DNA of 64,000 nt. Source: Caulobacter sp. GTDB taxonomy: Bacteria > Pseudomonadota > Alphaproteobacteria > Caulobacterales > Caulobacteraceae. The stretch covers positions 48,017 through 112,016 of the forward strand of contig JAUXMY010000006.1 in NCBI GenBank assembly GCA_030683005.1, read 5' to 3'. The notes beneath the pieces were generated by a model, which did not search any database, had not been told where the DNA came from, and worked only from the letters and a program-made list of their open reading frames with translations. The position numbers and the translations under genes were made by a program. Below, piece by piece: positions 46,079 to 55,085 of this stretch; positions within the stretch are counted from its first letter, which is position 1; every line of letters begins with the position of its first letter.

Positions 46079-47863
46079 TCACCGCGTCGCCTGCACCCGC
46101 TCCAGCGCCTGCAGCCGGGCGCGGAGCCTTTCGAGGTATTCGCGCTCCTCACCCTCCGACAGCGCCAGCCGTTCGCTGACGTCGGCGAGGGCGGCCTGGA
46201 CGCTGCCGGTCAGGCGCACGGCCTGGGAGGCGTCGCGGAACTCAAGCGGGGGGCAGGCGCCGCCGAACCGCCACCAGCGCGCCTCCCCGGTTTCGCCGGT
46301 CAGCACGCAGCGGCGATCGGGCGCCAGGCTCAGCCAGATGATGGCCCTGAAGTCGTCCAGCGCCGTGCCGGCGAAATCCGCGTGACCCAGCAGGCCATCG
46401 CTGGCGTCTGTGGTGTCGACGGTCTGCAGGCCAGGTCTCACGACGATGGGGCTGGCGTCGCCGATGCGCTGCATGGCGTTGACGTACTGCGACAGCATCA
46501 CCGCCTTGTCCCGCGCCGAGGCGTAGAGGGTGTAGCGCGCGCCCAGCCGGTTGATGGACGGCCAGAGGGCGTCGAATTCCCGCACGCCGACGTCGGGGGC
46601 GGCGAAGACGATTTCGTCGAACATCGGCGGACGCTGCAGGCCGGGCTCGTCGAGCAGCTTCAGCGCCGCCATCAGCGGCCGGTTGCCCATTGAATGGGCG
46701 ACCAGATGCACCCGCGTCGCGCCGGTGGTCTGGACGACATCGCGCAGGAAGGCGGCCAGGGCCGAGGCCTCCGCCGGGCTGTCGGCCTCGCGGGCGTCGC
46801 GCCAATAGGACAGCACCCCGCCGGCGGACGGCCAGGACCAGAGGATGGGCGCGCCGTCAAGCCGCAGGTCGGCCGCCAGCTGGGCGGTGCGCAGGCTGGC
46901 CCCTTCGAAGGTGGTGTTGAAGCCGTGAATGAAGACAAAGACCTCCTTGCGCTCCGAGCCGGCGACTCGCGTGGCGACGGCGCCCAGGAAGGTCCGGCGA
47001 TCGGTGACCGGCGTGACCTCGGTCAGGATGAAGTGCTTGTCCGGGTCCGGGCGGAACTCCAGCGTCCAGATCGACGGGGTGGGCAGTTCGCCGATCTCGC
47101 GGTCGCGCGGCACCGAGACCATAGCCGCGCCGTACTCCAGCGAGCCCCGCCGGCCGCCGTAGAAGTCCACCGCCCCGACCTTGCCGGTCCGCTTTCGGCT
47201 GGTGGCGTAGAAGATCTCGACCAGGTCGAACGTCGGCTCCTCCGCTTCCACCACCGGCGGCGGCTCGGCGGTCACGGGCGGCGGCTCGGCCGTCTCCGGC
47301 GGATAGTCCGGCTCGCCGACCGGCGGCGGAGGGGGAGGGGGAGGGGGAGGCGGAGGCGGAAGCGGCGCGCCCGTTTCATCCTCCAGCTGACGGGCCTGGC
47401 GTTGCAGCGCCTCCAGGTCGGCATAGGGGCCCAGGTCGTCGCCGGTTGCGCGCCGGACATTGGCGATAGCCCAGCCGAGTGTCATGCGCGCCGCGCCCGG
47501 GTCGGTCCGCATCTGCAGCATGGCGAGCCGGCGCAGCGGCGCGACCATCTCGAGGCTCTCGGGGCCCCAGGTCCGCCGGGCCAGGGCGACAGCGCGATCG
47601 GCGGCGTCCAGCGCGCTGGCAGTGCGGCCCCGCGCAGCCAGCGCCTCGGCGATGTCGAGCAGCATGCCGACCGCCGCCTGCGGGTCGATGGCCGCGACCT
47701 GGGCGATCAGCGCCTCATCGGCGGCAGCCCGCTCCAGCGCGGCGACATCGCGACGCTGCAAGGCCGAGGTGGCCTCGCCCAGGGTCATCGGGACGGCCAG
47801 GGCGGCGCCGGCGATCGCGAGCGTCAGGGAGCCCGTCAGTACAGCGACCAGAAACCGCTTCAT
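46079..47863 (-). CDS. exported DUF900 alpha/beta hydrolase with proline-rich linker
   Basis: A 594-residue protein: signal peptide (about 1-23), a helical N-terminal region with TPR-like repeats (about 30-150), a polyproline linker (about 165-210) encoded by GGGGGA-type repeats on the other strand, and a C-terminal DUF900 hydrolase. The hydrolase has VFVFIHGFNTTFEGA, the nucleophile elbow VAHSMGNR and a late histidine region. A basic coiled tail (RLALSEGEEREYLERLRARL) ends it. It probably acts on lipids or esters in the periplasm; substrate unknown. Confidence 0.88.
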   Translation of the reverse strand: MKRFLVAVLTGSLTLAIAGAALAVPMTLGEATSALQRRDVAALERAAADEALIAQVAAIDPQAAVGMLLDIAEALAARGRTASALDAADRAVALARRTWGPESLEMVAPLRRLAMLQMRTDPGAARMTLGWAIANVRRATGDDLGPYADLEALQRQARQLEDETGAPLPPPPPPPPPPPPPVGEPDYPPETAEPPPVTAEPPPVVEAEEPTFDLVEIFYATSRKRTGKVGAVDFYGGRRGSLEYGAAMVSVPRDREIGELPTPSIWTLEFRPDPDKHFILTEVTPVTDRRTFLGAVATRVAGSERKEVFVFIHGFNTTFEGASLRTAQLAADLRLDGAPILWSWPSAGGVLSYWRDAREADSPAEASALAAFLRDVVQTTGATRVHLVAHSMGNRPLMAALKLLDEPGLQRPPMFDEIVFAAPDVGVREFDALWPSINRLGARYTLYASARDKAVMLSQYVNAMQRIGDASPIVVRPGLQTVDTTDASDGLLGHADFAGTALDDFRAIIWLSLAPDRRCVLTGETGEARWWRFGGACPPLEFRDASQAVRLTGSVQAALADVSERLALSEGEEREYLERLRARLQALERVQATR

Positions 47864-47964
47864 CCGCCTGCTCCCCCGGGCCCACGCTGTGGTTGTTCTT
47901 GGCGTAGCAGATCATGGATCGTGGCGACTAATCGGTTCAACCAGCGTCATGCTAAGAGGGCGGC

Positions 47965-48549
47965 ATGACCGCGCCGACTCGCTGCACCTGGCCGGGCGCC
48001 ACCGACGCCCAGTACCTCGCCTATCATGACGAGGAGTGGGGCGTGCCCGAGTACGACGCGCGCGCCCTGTGGGAGAAGCTGGTGCTGGACGGTTTCCAGG
48101 CCGGGCTCGCCTGGATCACCATCCTGCGCAAGCGCGAGGCCTTCCGCCTGGCCTTCGACGATTTCGATCCGGAGAAGGTCGCCCGCTACGGTCCCGAGGA
48201 CCGGGCGCGGCTGATGGCCGACGCCGGCATCGTGCGCTCCAACGCCAAGATCGACGCCGCCATCGGCGGGGCCCGCATCTGGCTGGACATGCGCGACCGT
48301 GGCGAGGATTTCAGCGAATTCCTGTGGGACTTCGTCGGCGGCGCGCCGATCGTGAACCACTGGGACGCCCATGGCGATGTGCCGGTGAAGACGCCGGAGG
48401 CCGAGGCGATGAGCAAGGCGCTCAAGGCCAAAGGCTTCAAGTTTGTCGGCCCGGTGATCGTCTACGCCTTTATGCAGGCGACCGGCATGGTCAACGACCA
48501 TCTGACCGGCTGCTTCCGCCACGGACCGGTCTCCGGTATGGGCCGCTGA
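47965..48549 (+). CDS. tag: DNA-3-methyladenine glycosylase I
   Basis: It excises 3-methyladenine from alkylated DNA. The 194-residue protein has [23 protein letters not shown] at the N-terminus, [18 protein letters not shown], then the active-site region IVNHW and the zinc-binding C-terminal GCFRHGP. Its stop overlaps the rnhB start (TGATG). Confidence 0.96.
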   Translation: MTAPTRCTWPGATDAQYLAYHDEEWGVPEYDARALWEKLVLDGFQAGLAWITILRKREAFRLAFDDFDPEKVARYGPEDRARLMADAGIVRSNAKIDAAIGGARIWLDMRDRGEDFSEFLWDFVGGAPIVNHWDAHGDVPVKTPEAEAMSKALKAKGFKFVGPVIVYAFMQATGMVNDHLTGCFRHGPVSGMGR

Positions 48550-49154
48550 TGCCCGACTTCCTGCTCGAAATGGCCTGCCCCGCGCCCGTCTGCGGCGTCG
48601 ATGAGGCCGGCCGCGGGCCGTGGGCCGGCCCGGTCTGCGCCGCGGCGGTGATCCTCGACCCGGCGAGCGCGCCGGCGGGCCTCGACGACTCCAAGAAGCT
48701 GACCCATCTCAAGCGCGAGGCGCTGGAGCCGCAGATCAAGGCGCGGGCCGTCGCCTGGTGCGTCGGCTGGGCCAGCGTCGAGGAGATCGCGGAGCTCAAT
48801 ATCCTGCAGGCCACGGGCCTGGCCATGTGTCGCGCCATCGAGGGGCTCGCGGTGCCGCCCGTGTTCGCCCTGGTCGACGGCAACTACCGGTTCAGGCTGC
48901 CCTGCGAGATCAAGACGGTGGTGAAGGGCGACAGCCTCAGCGCCTCCATCGCCGCCGCCTCGATCCTGGCCAAGACGGCGCGCGACCGGCTGATGGTCGA
49001 GATGGACGCGGCCTACCCCGGTTACGGCTTCGCCGCCCACAAGGGCTACCACGCGCCGGTGCATGTCGAGGCGCTGAAGACCCTGGGGCCGAGCCCGATC
49101 CACCGCCGGGGCTGGAGCCCGATCCGGGATCTGTTCGCGGGGATCGGGGACTGA
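48549..49154 (+). CDS. rnhB: ribonuclease HII
   Basis: It removes ribonucleotides from DNA and RNA of hybrids. The 201-residue protein has [14 protein letters not shown] (catalytic Asp-Glu), DDSKKL, the third acidic residue in LVDGNY, and [24 protein letters not shown] at 48549 overlaps the tag stop by one base. Its stop codon lies inside a palindromic repeat. The tag-rnhB pair lies 2.2 kb upstream of ccrM. Confidence 0.96.
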   Translation: MPDFLLEMACPAPVCGVDEAGRGPWAGPVCAAAVILDPASAPAGLDDSKKLTHLKREALEPQIKARAVAWCVGWASVEEIAELNILQATGLAMCRAIEGLAVPPVFALVDGNYRFRLPCEIKTVVKGDSLSASIAAASILAKTARDRLMVEMDAAYPGYGFAAHKGYHAPVHVEALKTLGPSPIHRRGWSPIRDLFAGIGD

Positions 49155-49239
49155 CACCAAAGGTGTCTGTCCCTATCGAGCGCCTCACAGGTCGGGGCGG
49201 GAAAGCTGTTCAGGGACAGACACCTTCGGTGTCAGTCCC
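49147..49239. repeat. Double palindrome, family E (copy 2)
   Basis: GGGACTGACACC/GGTGTCTGTCCC (49147-49173) and GGGACAGACACC/GGTGTCAGTCCC (49213-49239), 39 bases apart. The two are inverted copies of each other. The rnhB stop is within the first hairpin and the acyl-CoA dehydrogenase stop lies two bases past the second. Confidence 0.82.
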
Positions 49240-49240
49240 G

Positions 49241-50410
49241 CTAGATCCCCATCTGCCGCGCGGCGAGATCGCGCATGATCTCCTCGGACCCGCCGCCGAT
49301 GGCGTTGACCCGCACCTCGCGATAGATGCGCTCGACCCGGCCGCCGCGCATGTAGCCGGCGGCGCCCATCACCTGCATCGCCTCGCGGGCGCAGTATTCC
49401 ATGGTCTCGGTGGCCTGGACCTTGAGCAGGGCGATCTCGGCGATCGGCTGCTCGCCCTGCTCGATGCGCCAGGCCAGGGTCTCGAGCCAGGCCTGGGTGG
49501 CGCTGATGCGCTTGTACATGTCGGCCAGCTTGTGGCGGATGACCTGGTGGTCGGCGAGGCGCTTGCCGAAGGTCTTGCGCTCACGGGCCCAGGTGATCGC
49601 ATCCTCCAGGCAGACCTTCGAGAAGCCGATGGCCCCGGCGCTCATGCCGATCCGCTCGCCGTTGAAGTTCTGCATGATGCCGGAAAAGCCCATGTTCTCC
49701 TGGCCGATCAGGTTCTCGACCGGCACCCGCACGTCGTCGAAATAGAGGGCGGCGGTGTCGGACGCCCACCAGCCCTGCTTCTTCAGCTCGGTGCGCGAGA
49801 AGCCCTCCCGTTCGCGCTCGATCAGCAGCAGGGAGACGCCGCCGGCCCCCTCCCCGCCGGTGCGCACGGCAACGGTGTAGTAGTCGGCCCGCATGCCGCT
49901 GGTGATGAACATCTTCGAGCCGTTGACGACGTAGTGGTCGCCGTCCAGCCGGGCGGTGGTGCGCAGGTTGGCCACGTCGCTGCCGCCCGACGGTTCGGTG
50001 ATGGCCAGGGCCGAGATCTTCTCGCCCGACAGCACCTGCGGGATGATGCGGTCCTTCATCTCCTGGCTGCCCATGCGCCGGATCGGCGGCAGGCCGATGC
50101 CGTGGCTCATCAGGCTGGCGTTGACCCCGCCGGCGCCGTGGCGGGCCATCTCCTGGCTGGTGACGATGGACATGAAGGGGTCGGACGGCACGCCGCCGTA
50201 CTCCTCCGGCCAGCCCAGCCGCAGCAGGCCGACCTCGGACGCCTTGCGATAGAGCTCGCGCGGGAAGGTTCCCGACTCATCCCAGGCGTCGACATGCGGC
50301 ATGATCTCCGCCTCGACGAACCGGCGCAGGGTGTCGCGCCAGGCGCGGTGATGCTCCTGGTAGAAGGGGCTGAGGCGGCTCTCGGTCAGCGGCGCGAGCG
50401 GATCGGACAT
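49241..50410 (-). CDS. acyl-CoA dehydrogenase
   Basis: A 389-residue flavoprotein of the acyl-CoA dehydrogenase superfamily. The FAD-contacting LAITEPSGGSDVANLRTTA and MFITSGMRADYYTVAV are in the beta domain; the C-terminal QVMGAAGYMRGGRVERIYREVR/IGGGSEEIMRDLAARQMGI is typical. The usual catalytic glutamate of short-chain members is not at its expected place (GYMRGGRV), as in long-chain relatives with the base elsewhere. It needs ETF as acceptor. Confidence 0.95.
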   Translation of the reverse strand: MSDPLAPLTESRLSPFYQEHHRAWRDTLRRFVEAEIMPHVDAWDESGTFPRELYRKASEVGLLRLGWPEEYGGVPSDPFMSIVTSQEMARHGAGGVNASLMSHGIGLPPIRRMGSQEMKDRIIPQVLSGEKISALAITEPSGGSDVANLRTTARLDGDHYVVNGSKMFITSGMRADYYTVAVRTGGEGAGGVSLLLIEREREGFSRTELKKQGWWASDTAALYFDDVRVPVENLIGQENMGFSGIMQNFNGERIGMSAGAIGFSKVCLEDAITWARERKTFGKRLADHQVIRHKLADMYKRISATQAWLETLAWRIEQGEQPIAEIALLKVQATETMEYCAREAMQVMGAAGYMRGGRVERIYREVRVNAIGGGSEEIMRDLAARQMGI

Positions 50411-50573
50411 CGGCGTCTCCTGCGGCGCCTCATGCGGCGGGCGTCATTCAAGCGACGATGTTTCCGCGCTTCCGCTGGGGCAGTCGAGGGGGGCGGGCGT
50501 CACACGTCGCCGCGGCGCCATCCTTGATAGCATTCCACCTCTATGCAATCTTCAGGGATGGGCTCCCTCAATT

Positions 50574-50597
50574 AAACCTAGCTGCATGTCTAGGTTT
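50574..50597. promoter_or_regulatory. hairpin directly upstream of the DUF4160 gene
   Basis: An 8-bp perfect stem, AAACCTAG/CTAGGTTT, with an 8-base loop and followed by TT, ends 13 bases before the DUF4160 start. It lies in the only AT-rich stretch nearby. It could be an operator for autoregulation or a weak terminator. Confidence 0.45.
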
Positions 50598-50610
50598 TTG
50601 GTATGCACAG

Positions 50611-50859
50611 ATGGCCACTGTCTTCAGAAGCCGTCGGCTCTATCGCGTCATGGTACGCTCGAACGATCATCCACCGCCGCACGTCCATGCTTCCGGCAAG
50701 GGTTGCGAGGCGCGCTTCAGGTTGAACTGCCCCGATGGCCCCGTCGAGCTTTGGGACTGCGACGGTGACTGGACCCTGGCTCACCTGGACGAGCTCGGCG
50801 AGGAGATCGCGATGCATCTGGGCCATTGTTGCCGGACCTGGAGTGAAATTCATGGCTGA
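50611..50859 (+). CDS. DUF4160 domain-containing protein
   Basis: An 82-residue protein, MATVFRSRRLYRVMVRSNDHPPPHVHASGKGCEARF..., with the DUF4160 core NDHxPPHVHA and the later DGDWTLAHLDELGEEI. The family is nearly always encoded with DUF2442, and the pair is widely proposed as a toxin-antitoxin-like module without a proven mechanism. It overlaps the DUF2442 start by 8 bases. Confidence 0.88.
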   Translation: MATVFRSRRLYRVMVRSNDHPPPHVHASGKGCEARFRLNCPDGPVELWDCDGDWTLAHLDELGEEIAMHLGHCCRTWSEIHG

Positions 50860-51247
50860 GTTCAGGGCGCTCGACGAAGCGGCCTTTCGGAAGGCCGCCG
50901 CCGCCGGCAAGCGGAAGCGAACCGTCCGGGCCGTATCGGCGCACTTCGACAGAAGAAGCCACCGCATCGTCGTGGGCCTGGACACCGGCATCGAGTTTTC
51001 CTTCGACCCGCGAGACGCCTACGGTCTGCAGGAAGCGACGGCCGACGATTTCATCGGCATCATGATCGATGGCGCGGGCGGGACGCTGCACATACCGCGC
51101 CTTGACGCTGACTTCTCGATCCCTCGGCTGCTTGAAGGCTTCCTGGGCCCGCTGGACTGGTCGCGACAGCAGGCCCGCGCGGCGGCGTCGCGGGAGAACG
51201 GAAAACTCGGCGGACGACCAAGAAAGGTCAGCGCCCCGACGCTCTGA
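50852..51247 (+). CDS. DUF2442 domain-containing protein
   Basis: The 131-residue protein has the DUF2442 core: RRSHRIVVGLDTGIEFSFDPRDA, an LHIPRLDADFSIPRLLEGFLG segment, and a basic C-terminus with the AT-hook-like GGRPRK. A DNA-binding tail suits an antitoxin or autoregulator role (inference). It overlaps the DUF4160 gene and is 98 bases upstream of ccrM, which has its own promoter signals. Confidence 0.88.
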   Translation: MAEFRALDEAAFRKAAAAGKRKRTVRAVSAHFDRRSHRIVVGLDTGIEFSFDPRDAYGLQEATADDFIGIMIDGAGGTLHIPRLDADFSIPRLLEGFLGPLDWSRQQARAAASRENGKLGGRPRKVSAPTL

Positions 51248-51257
51248 TCCTCGCCGA

Positions 51258-52425
<1,168 letters not shown>

Positions 52426-52510
52426 GTTCAAGACGCTCTGCACGGCCACTGCACCGGAGGGTGCTATCCATCCGCCGGATGTATGAGGCATTAGGCGGGG
52501 AGCGCGACGA

Positions 52511-52936
52511 ATGAGGCCTTGGGTCCGCTGGTCTCTGGGTGGAGCTGCTGCGGCATCGACCGCAGCTATGGCCATCCTCGCCTTCACGCCCCTGGTCTGG
52601 ATTCTCGGAGGACGGCCGGACGAGAGTTATCCGGAGTTGGTCTTCTTCGGCATAGGCTTGCCCTCCGCACTGGTCGCGCTCGTTGCTATGCTGGTTGCCG
52701 GTCGGGGGTTGGTCCGTCCGAGCCTCACGCGCAATCTCGTGTTGGCGAGCGCCTGCGTGCTGGGTCTCGCGGTCTGTGGTGTCTTGGTCGCGATGGTTGC
52801 AGTGCCGGAAGGTTTCGCATCCTGGCTTCCCGAGCAGACCCTTCTCGCCCTCTCTCTGGTCTGGCTTCCGTTGTTGGTAGCGGTCTTGTGCGCGGCCTAC
52901 CTTCCCTTGACTTGGACCAAGCGGAATCGGGACTAG
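52511..52936 (+). CDS. small integral membrane protein, unknown function
   Basis: A 141-residue protein with four hydrophobic helices (about 10-34, 44-63, 77-99, 107-130) and a basic C-terminus WTKRNRD. The G+C of this gene looks lower than its neighbours, and it lies between ccrM and the phage region, so it may be acquired DNA. Not recognised. Confidence 0.65.
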   Translation: MRPWVRWSLGGAAAASTAAMAILAFTPLVWILGGRPDESYPELVFFGIGLPSALVALVAMLVAGRGLVRPSLTRNLVLASACVLGLAVCGVLVAMVAVPEGFASWLPEQTLLALSLVWLPLLVAVLCAAYLPLTWTKRNRD

Positions 52937-52974
52937 AAGCGCCTGGAATGATCCGCTCCAGCGCCCCGCATCTT

Positions 52975-53017
52975 TCCTCTCCCTCTTGGGAGAGGGGACC
53001 ATGCGGAGCATGGTGGA
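52975..53017. repeat. Half copy of repeat family C
   Basis: One arm only, containing CCTCTCCC...GGGAGAGGGG and GACCATGCGGAGCATGGTGGA, nearly identical to the left arm at 32263-32310. The facing arm is not found in the 118 bases before the phage methylase gene. Confidence 0.6.
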
Positions 53018-53135
53018 TGTAGCGGGCCACATGGATCTGGAGGTCCGGACACTTGGTTCTGGAGGGCTTTCAAAATTCGTAGCCGGTTCGATCGCCCCTT
53101 GAACACCCTTCGCAGGGCCCTGCAAGCGGGGCCCC

Positions 53136-53939
53136 TCACCCCGTCACGATCAGCTCCCGCGCCGGCTTGCCGCCGCCCTGCAGGCTGTAGTTGGTTTCCA
53201 CGCCCTCGATCGCGAACCGGCCGAACGCCTCGCGCATGGCGGGGACGTCGTTGATCGACAGGATAAACCGCCCCTTCAGCCTGGCCAGCGCCACGACCAG
53301 CCGCTCGAAGTCCTCCCGCGCGAACAGCCCCGGGCCATAGTCGCCCTCGCCGCCGTGATAGGGCGGGTCGAGATAGAACAGCGTCTCGGCCGTGTCGTAG
53401 CGGGCCATGAAGGCCTCGAAGTCCAGCCGCTCGATGATCACCCCCGACAGTCGCTCGTGTAGCTCCTGGAGCGTCTCGCCGAGCCGCATCATGTCGAGGC
53501 GGCCGGGCCGGTGGTGGCTGACCCCGAAATTCCGGCCCGCCACCTTCCCGCCGAACGCCGTCCGCTGCAGGTAGAGGAAGCGCGCAGCCCGCTCCAGATC
53601 GGTCAGGGTGTCGGCGTCGACCGCGACCAGGCGCTCGAACTCCGCCCGGCTGGTGATCTGGAACCGCAGCATGTCCAGGAAGGCCGCGTAGTGCCTCTGC
53701 AGCACCCGATAGAAGGTCGCCACGTCGCGGCTCCAGTCGTTGATCACCTCTGCCGGCGGCTGGCGTCGCCGCCGCAGGAAAACCCCGCCCATGCCGACGA
53801 ACGGCTCGGCATAGGTCCGGTGGGGCGTCTTCTCGATGAGCGAGACCAGCCGGCGGGCCAGGTTGCGCTTGCCGCCGATGTAGGGGGCGGCGGGTTTGAC
53901 CGGGCTGACCGGTCGGTGGCTTGGATACGGCTCTTTCAC
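53136..53939 (-). CDS. Dam family (D12-class) DNA adenine methylase
   Basis: The 267-residue protein starts at GTG 53939 (KEPYPSHRPVSPVKPAAPYIGGKRN). It has the D12-class opening PYIGGKR, the SAM motif YAEPFVGMGGVF, and the catalytic FYLDPPYHGGEGDYG. Enzymes of this class make N6-methyladenine, often at GATC, and in phages they protect DNA from host restriction. The frame upstream to 54155 is GC-rich and not conserved-looking. It is the last gene of the tail cluster, separated by two strong hairpins. Confidence 0.92.
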   Translation of the reverse strand: MKEPYPSHRPVSPVKPAAPYIGGKRNLARRLVSLIEKTPHRTYAEPFVGMGGVFLRRRRQPPAEVINDWSRDVATFYRVLQRHYAAFLDMLRFQITSRAEFERLVAVDADTLTDLERAARFLYLQRTAFGGKVAGRNFGVSHHRPGRLDMMRLGETLQELHERLSGVIIERLDFEAFMARYDTAETLFYLDPPYHGGEGDYGPGLFAREDFERLVVALARLKGRFILSINDVPAMREAFGRFAIEGVETNYSLQGGGKPARELIVTG

Positions 53940-53957
53940 ATTTTGCTCGGGACTATG

Positions 53958-54005
53958 CCCCCGCCGTCGCGACGGTGGGGGAACTGACCGGGGCCGCGGC
54001 CCCGG
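53958..54005 (-). other. two GC hairpins before the methylase gene
   Basis: CCCCCGCCGTCG/CGACGGTGGGGG (53958-53981) and the perfect palindrome CCGGGGCCGCGGCCCCGG (53988-54005) lie in the 139-base gap between the last tail gene and the methylase. Neither is followed by a T run on the minus strand, so they are not standard terminators. Confidence 0.6.
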
Positions 54006-54078
54006 AAGGTGCGGGCGTCGACCCGCGGTTCGGGGCGTTGCAACCGCCCCGGCCCCCTCGCGCGAGGAGGAAGCTGTC

Positions 54079-54288
54079 TCAGGCCTCGCCGCCGTACTCT
54101 TCCGGCTCCACCATCCGGGTGGGCAGCGCCGCCAGGGCGGCGTGCTGGGCCTCATAGGCAGGGTCGGTCAGCACGGCCTCGGGCAGCACCCAGGTCACGC
54201 CGTCGGCCAGCGCCAGAGGCTCCAGCCGAGAGCCCGGGGCCCCTTGACCGCGCACCAGCTCGGCCTGCTCTTCGGTCAGGATGATCAT
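54079..54288 (-). CDS. small phage tail-associated protein
   Basis: A 69-residue soluble protein, MIILTEEQAELVRGQ..., rich in Ala, Glu and Leu and probably mainly helical. Its start overlaps the stop of the upstream tail gene (ATGA), which supports it as real despite its size. Similar small proteins follow tail-fibre genes in phages, sometimes as fibre chaperones; no sequence motif proves this here. Confidence 0.72.
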   Translation of the reverse strand: MIILTEEQAELVRGQGAPGSRLEPLALADGVTWVLPEAVLTDPAYEAQHAALAALPTRMVEPEEYGGEA

Positions 54289-55085
54289 TCGGGCGTCAGT
54301 CCAAGGGCTGTGGCGAAGACGACGTACCGGCTGCGCAGGGCGGCCTGGCCGGCGGCGCCGACTGACTGGCCGACCCAGGCAAGCCCGACCGTCTGGCCGG
54401 AGAAGGCCGATCCGTTGTTGGTCAACACCTTGAAGGTGTCGTTGGTCGGCGCGGCCGACGCGGTGGTGAAGGCTGTCTGCGCCGTACCCGCCCGGTAGCG
54501 TTGGCCGAGGTTGGACCCGGTGCGGTCCACGCCCATCACGGCCTTTGGCGTAGTGAAGCCCGAAAGATCGTTGTTGCTGCCCTGGTTCAGACGCGAGCGC
54601 ATCGCCAGACCGGTCGACGCGACGATCAGCGCGTTGGCCCCGGCCCCGATAAAGGCTGCGGCCGATGTGGATCCACCCAGCACCGCGCCGCCGATCCCGG
54701 CATCGTTCTGCGCGTACTTGCGCCCCGACGCCGAGGAGATGTTGAACCCGCTGTCGAGGTATCCCGCCCCGCCGTTGTCAGCCCAGCCGCCGTCCGCCGT
54801 GAACAGCGGGCTGTTGACCTTGGTGAGCGTGTAGGCGCCGGGCGAGACGATGTTGACCCGCGTGGCCAGATCCGCATGGCCGATCAGCAGATAGAGCGCG
54901 TCGAGCCGGGTCAGAACCCCGTCGGCGGCCAATCCGCCGATGAAGGCGTCCAGCAGGGCCGACCGCGTGGCGTCGGCGGGAACGCCCTGACTTTCGATAT
55001 AGTCCAGATAGGCTGCGGTCTCGGGCGCATATCCGGGGCGAACCCCCATCGCGCCTCGCCCCAGCGTGTGCCAGGCGCTGGGCAT
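54285..55085 (-). CDS. phage tail-tip/receptor-binding-like protein
   Basis: The 266-residue protein starts MPSAWHTLGRGAMGVRPGYAP. A helical N-terminal segment (about 20-80) precedes a Gly/Ser/Ala/Thr-rich beta domain (about 90-255) with the sequence GYLDSGFNISSASGRKYAQNDAG. It resembles the globular end of phage fibre proteins. Its start overlaps the stop of the collagen-like protein by one base. Not matched to a named family. Confidence 0.7.
   Translation of the reverse strand: MPSAWHTLGRGAMGVRPGYAPETAAYLDYIESQGVPADATRSALLDAFIGGLAADGVLTRLDALYLLIGHADLATRVNIVSPGAYTLTKVNSPLFTADGGWADNGGAGYLDSGFNISSASGRKYAQNDAGIGGAVLGGSTSAAAFIGAGANALIVASTGLAMRSRLNQGSNNDLSGFTTPKAVMGVDRTGSNLGQRYRAGTAQTAFTTASAAPTNDTFKVLTNNGSAFSGQTVGLAWVGQSVGAAGQAALRSRYVVFATALGLTPE

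Noticed and set aside
53072..53110. A GGTTCGATCGCC sequence that looks like the T-arm of a tRNA, at a place where a phage attachment site might be expected.
   Set aside because: No acceptor stem, anticodon arm or CCA end can be folded around it, and no second copy is in the window.
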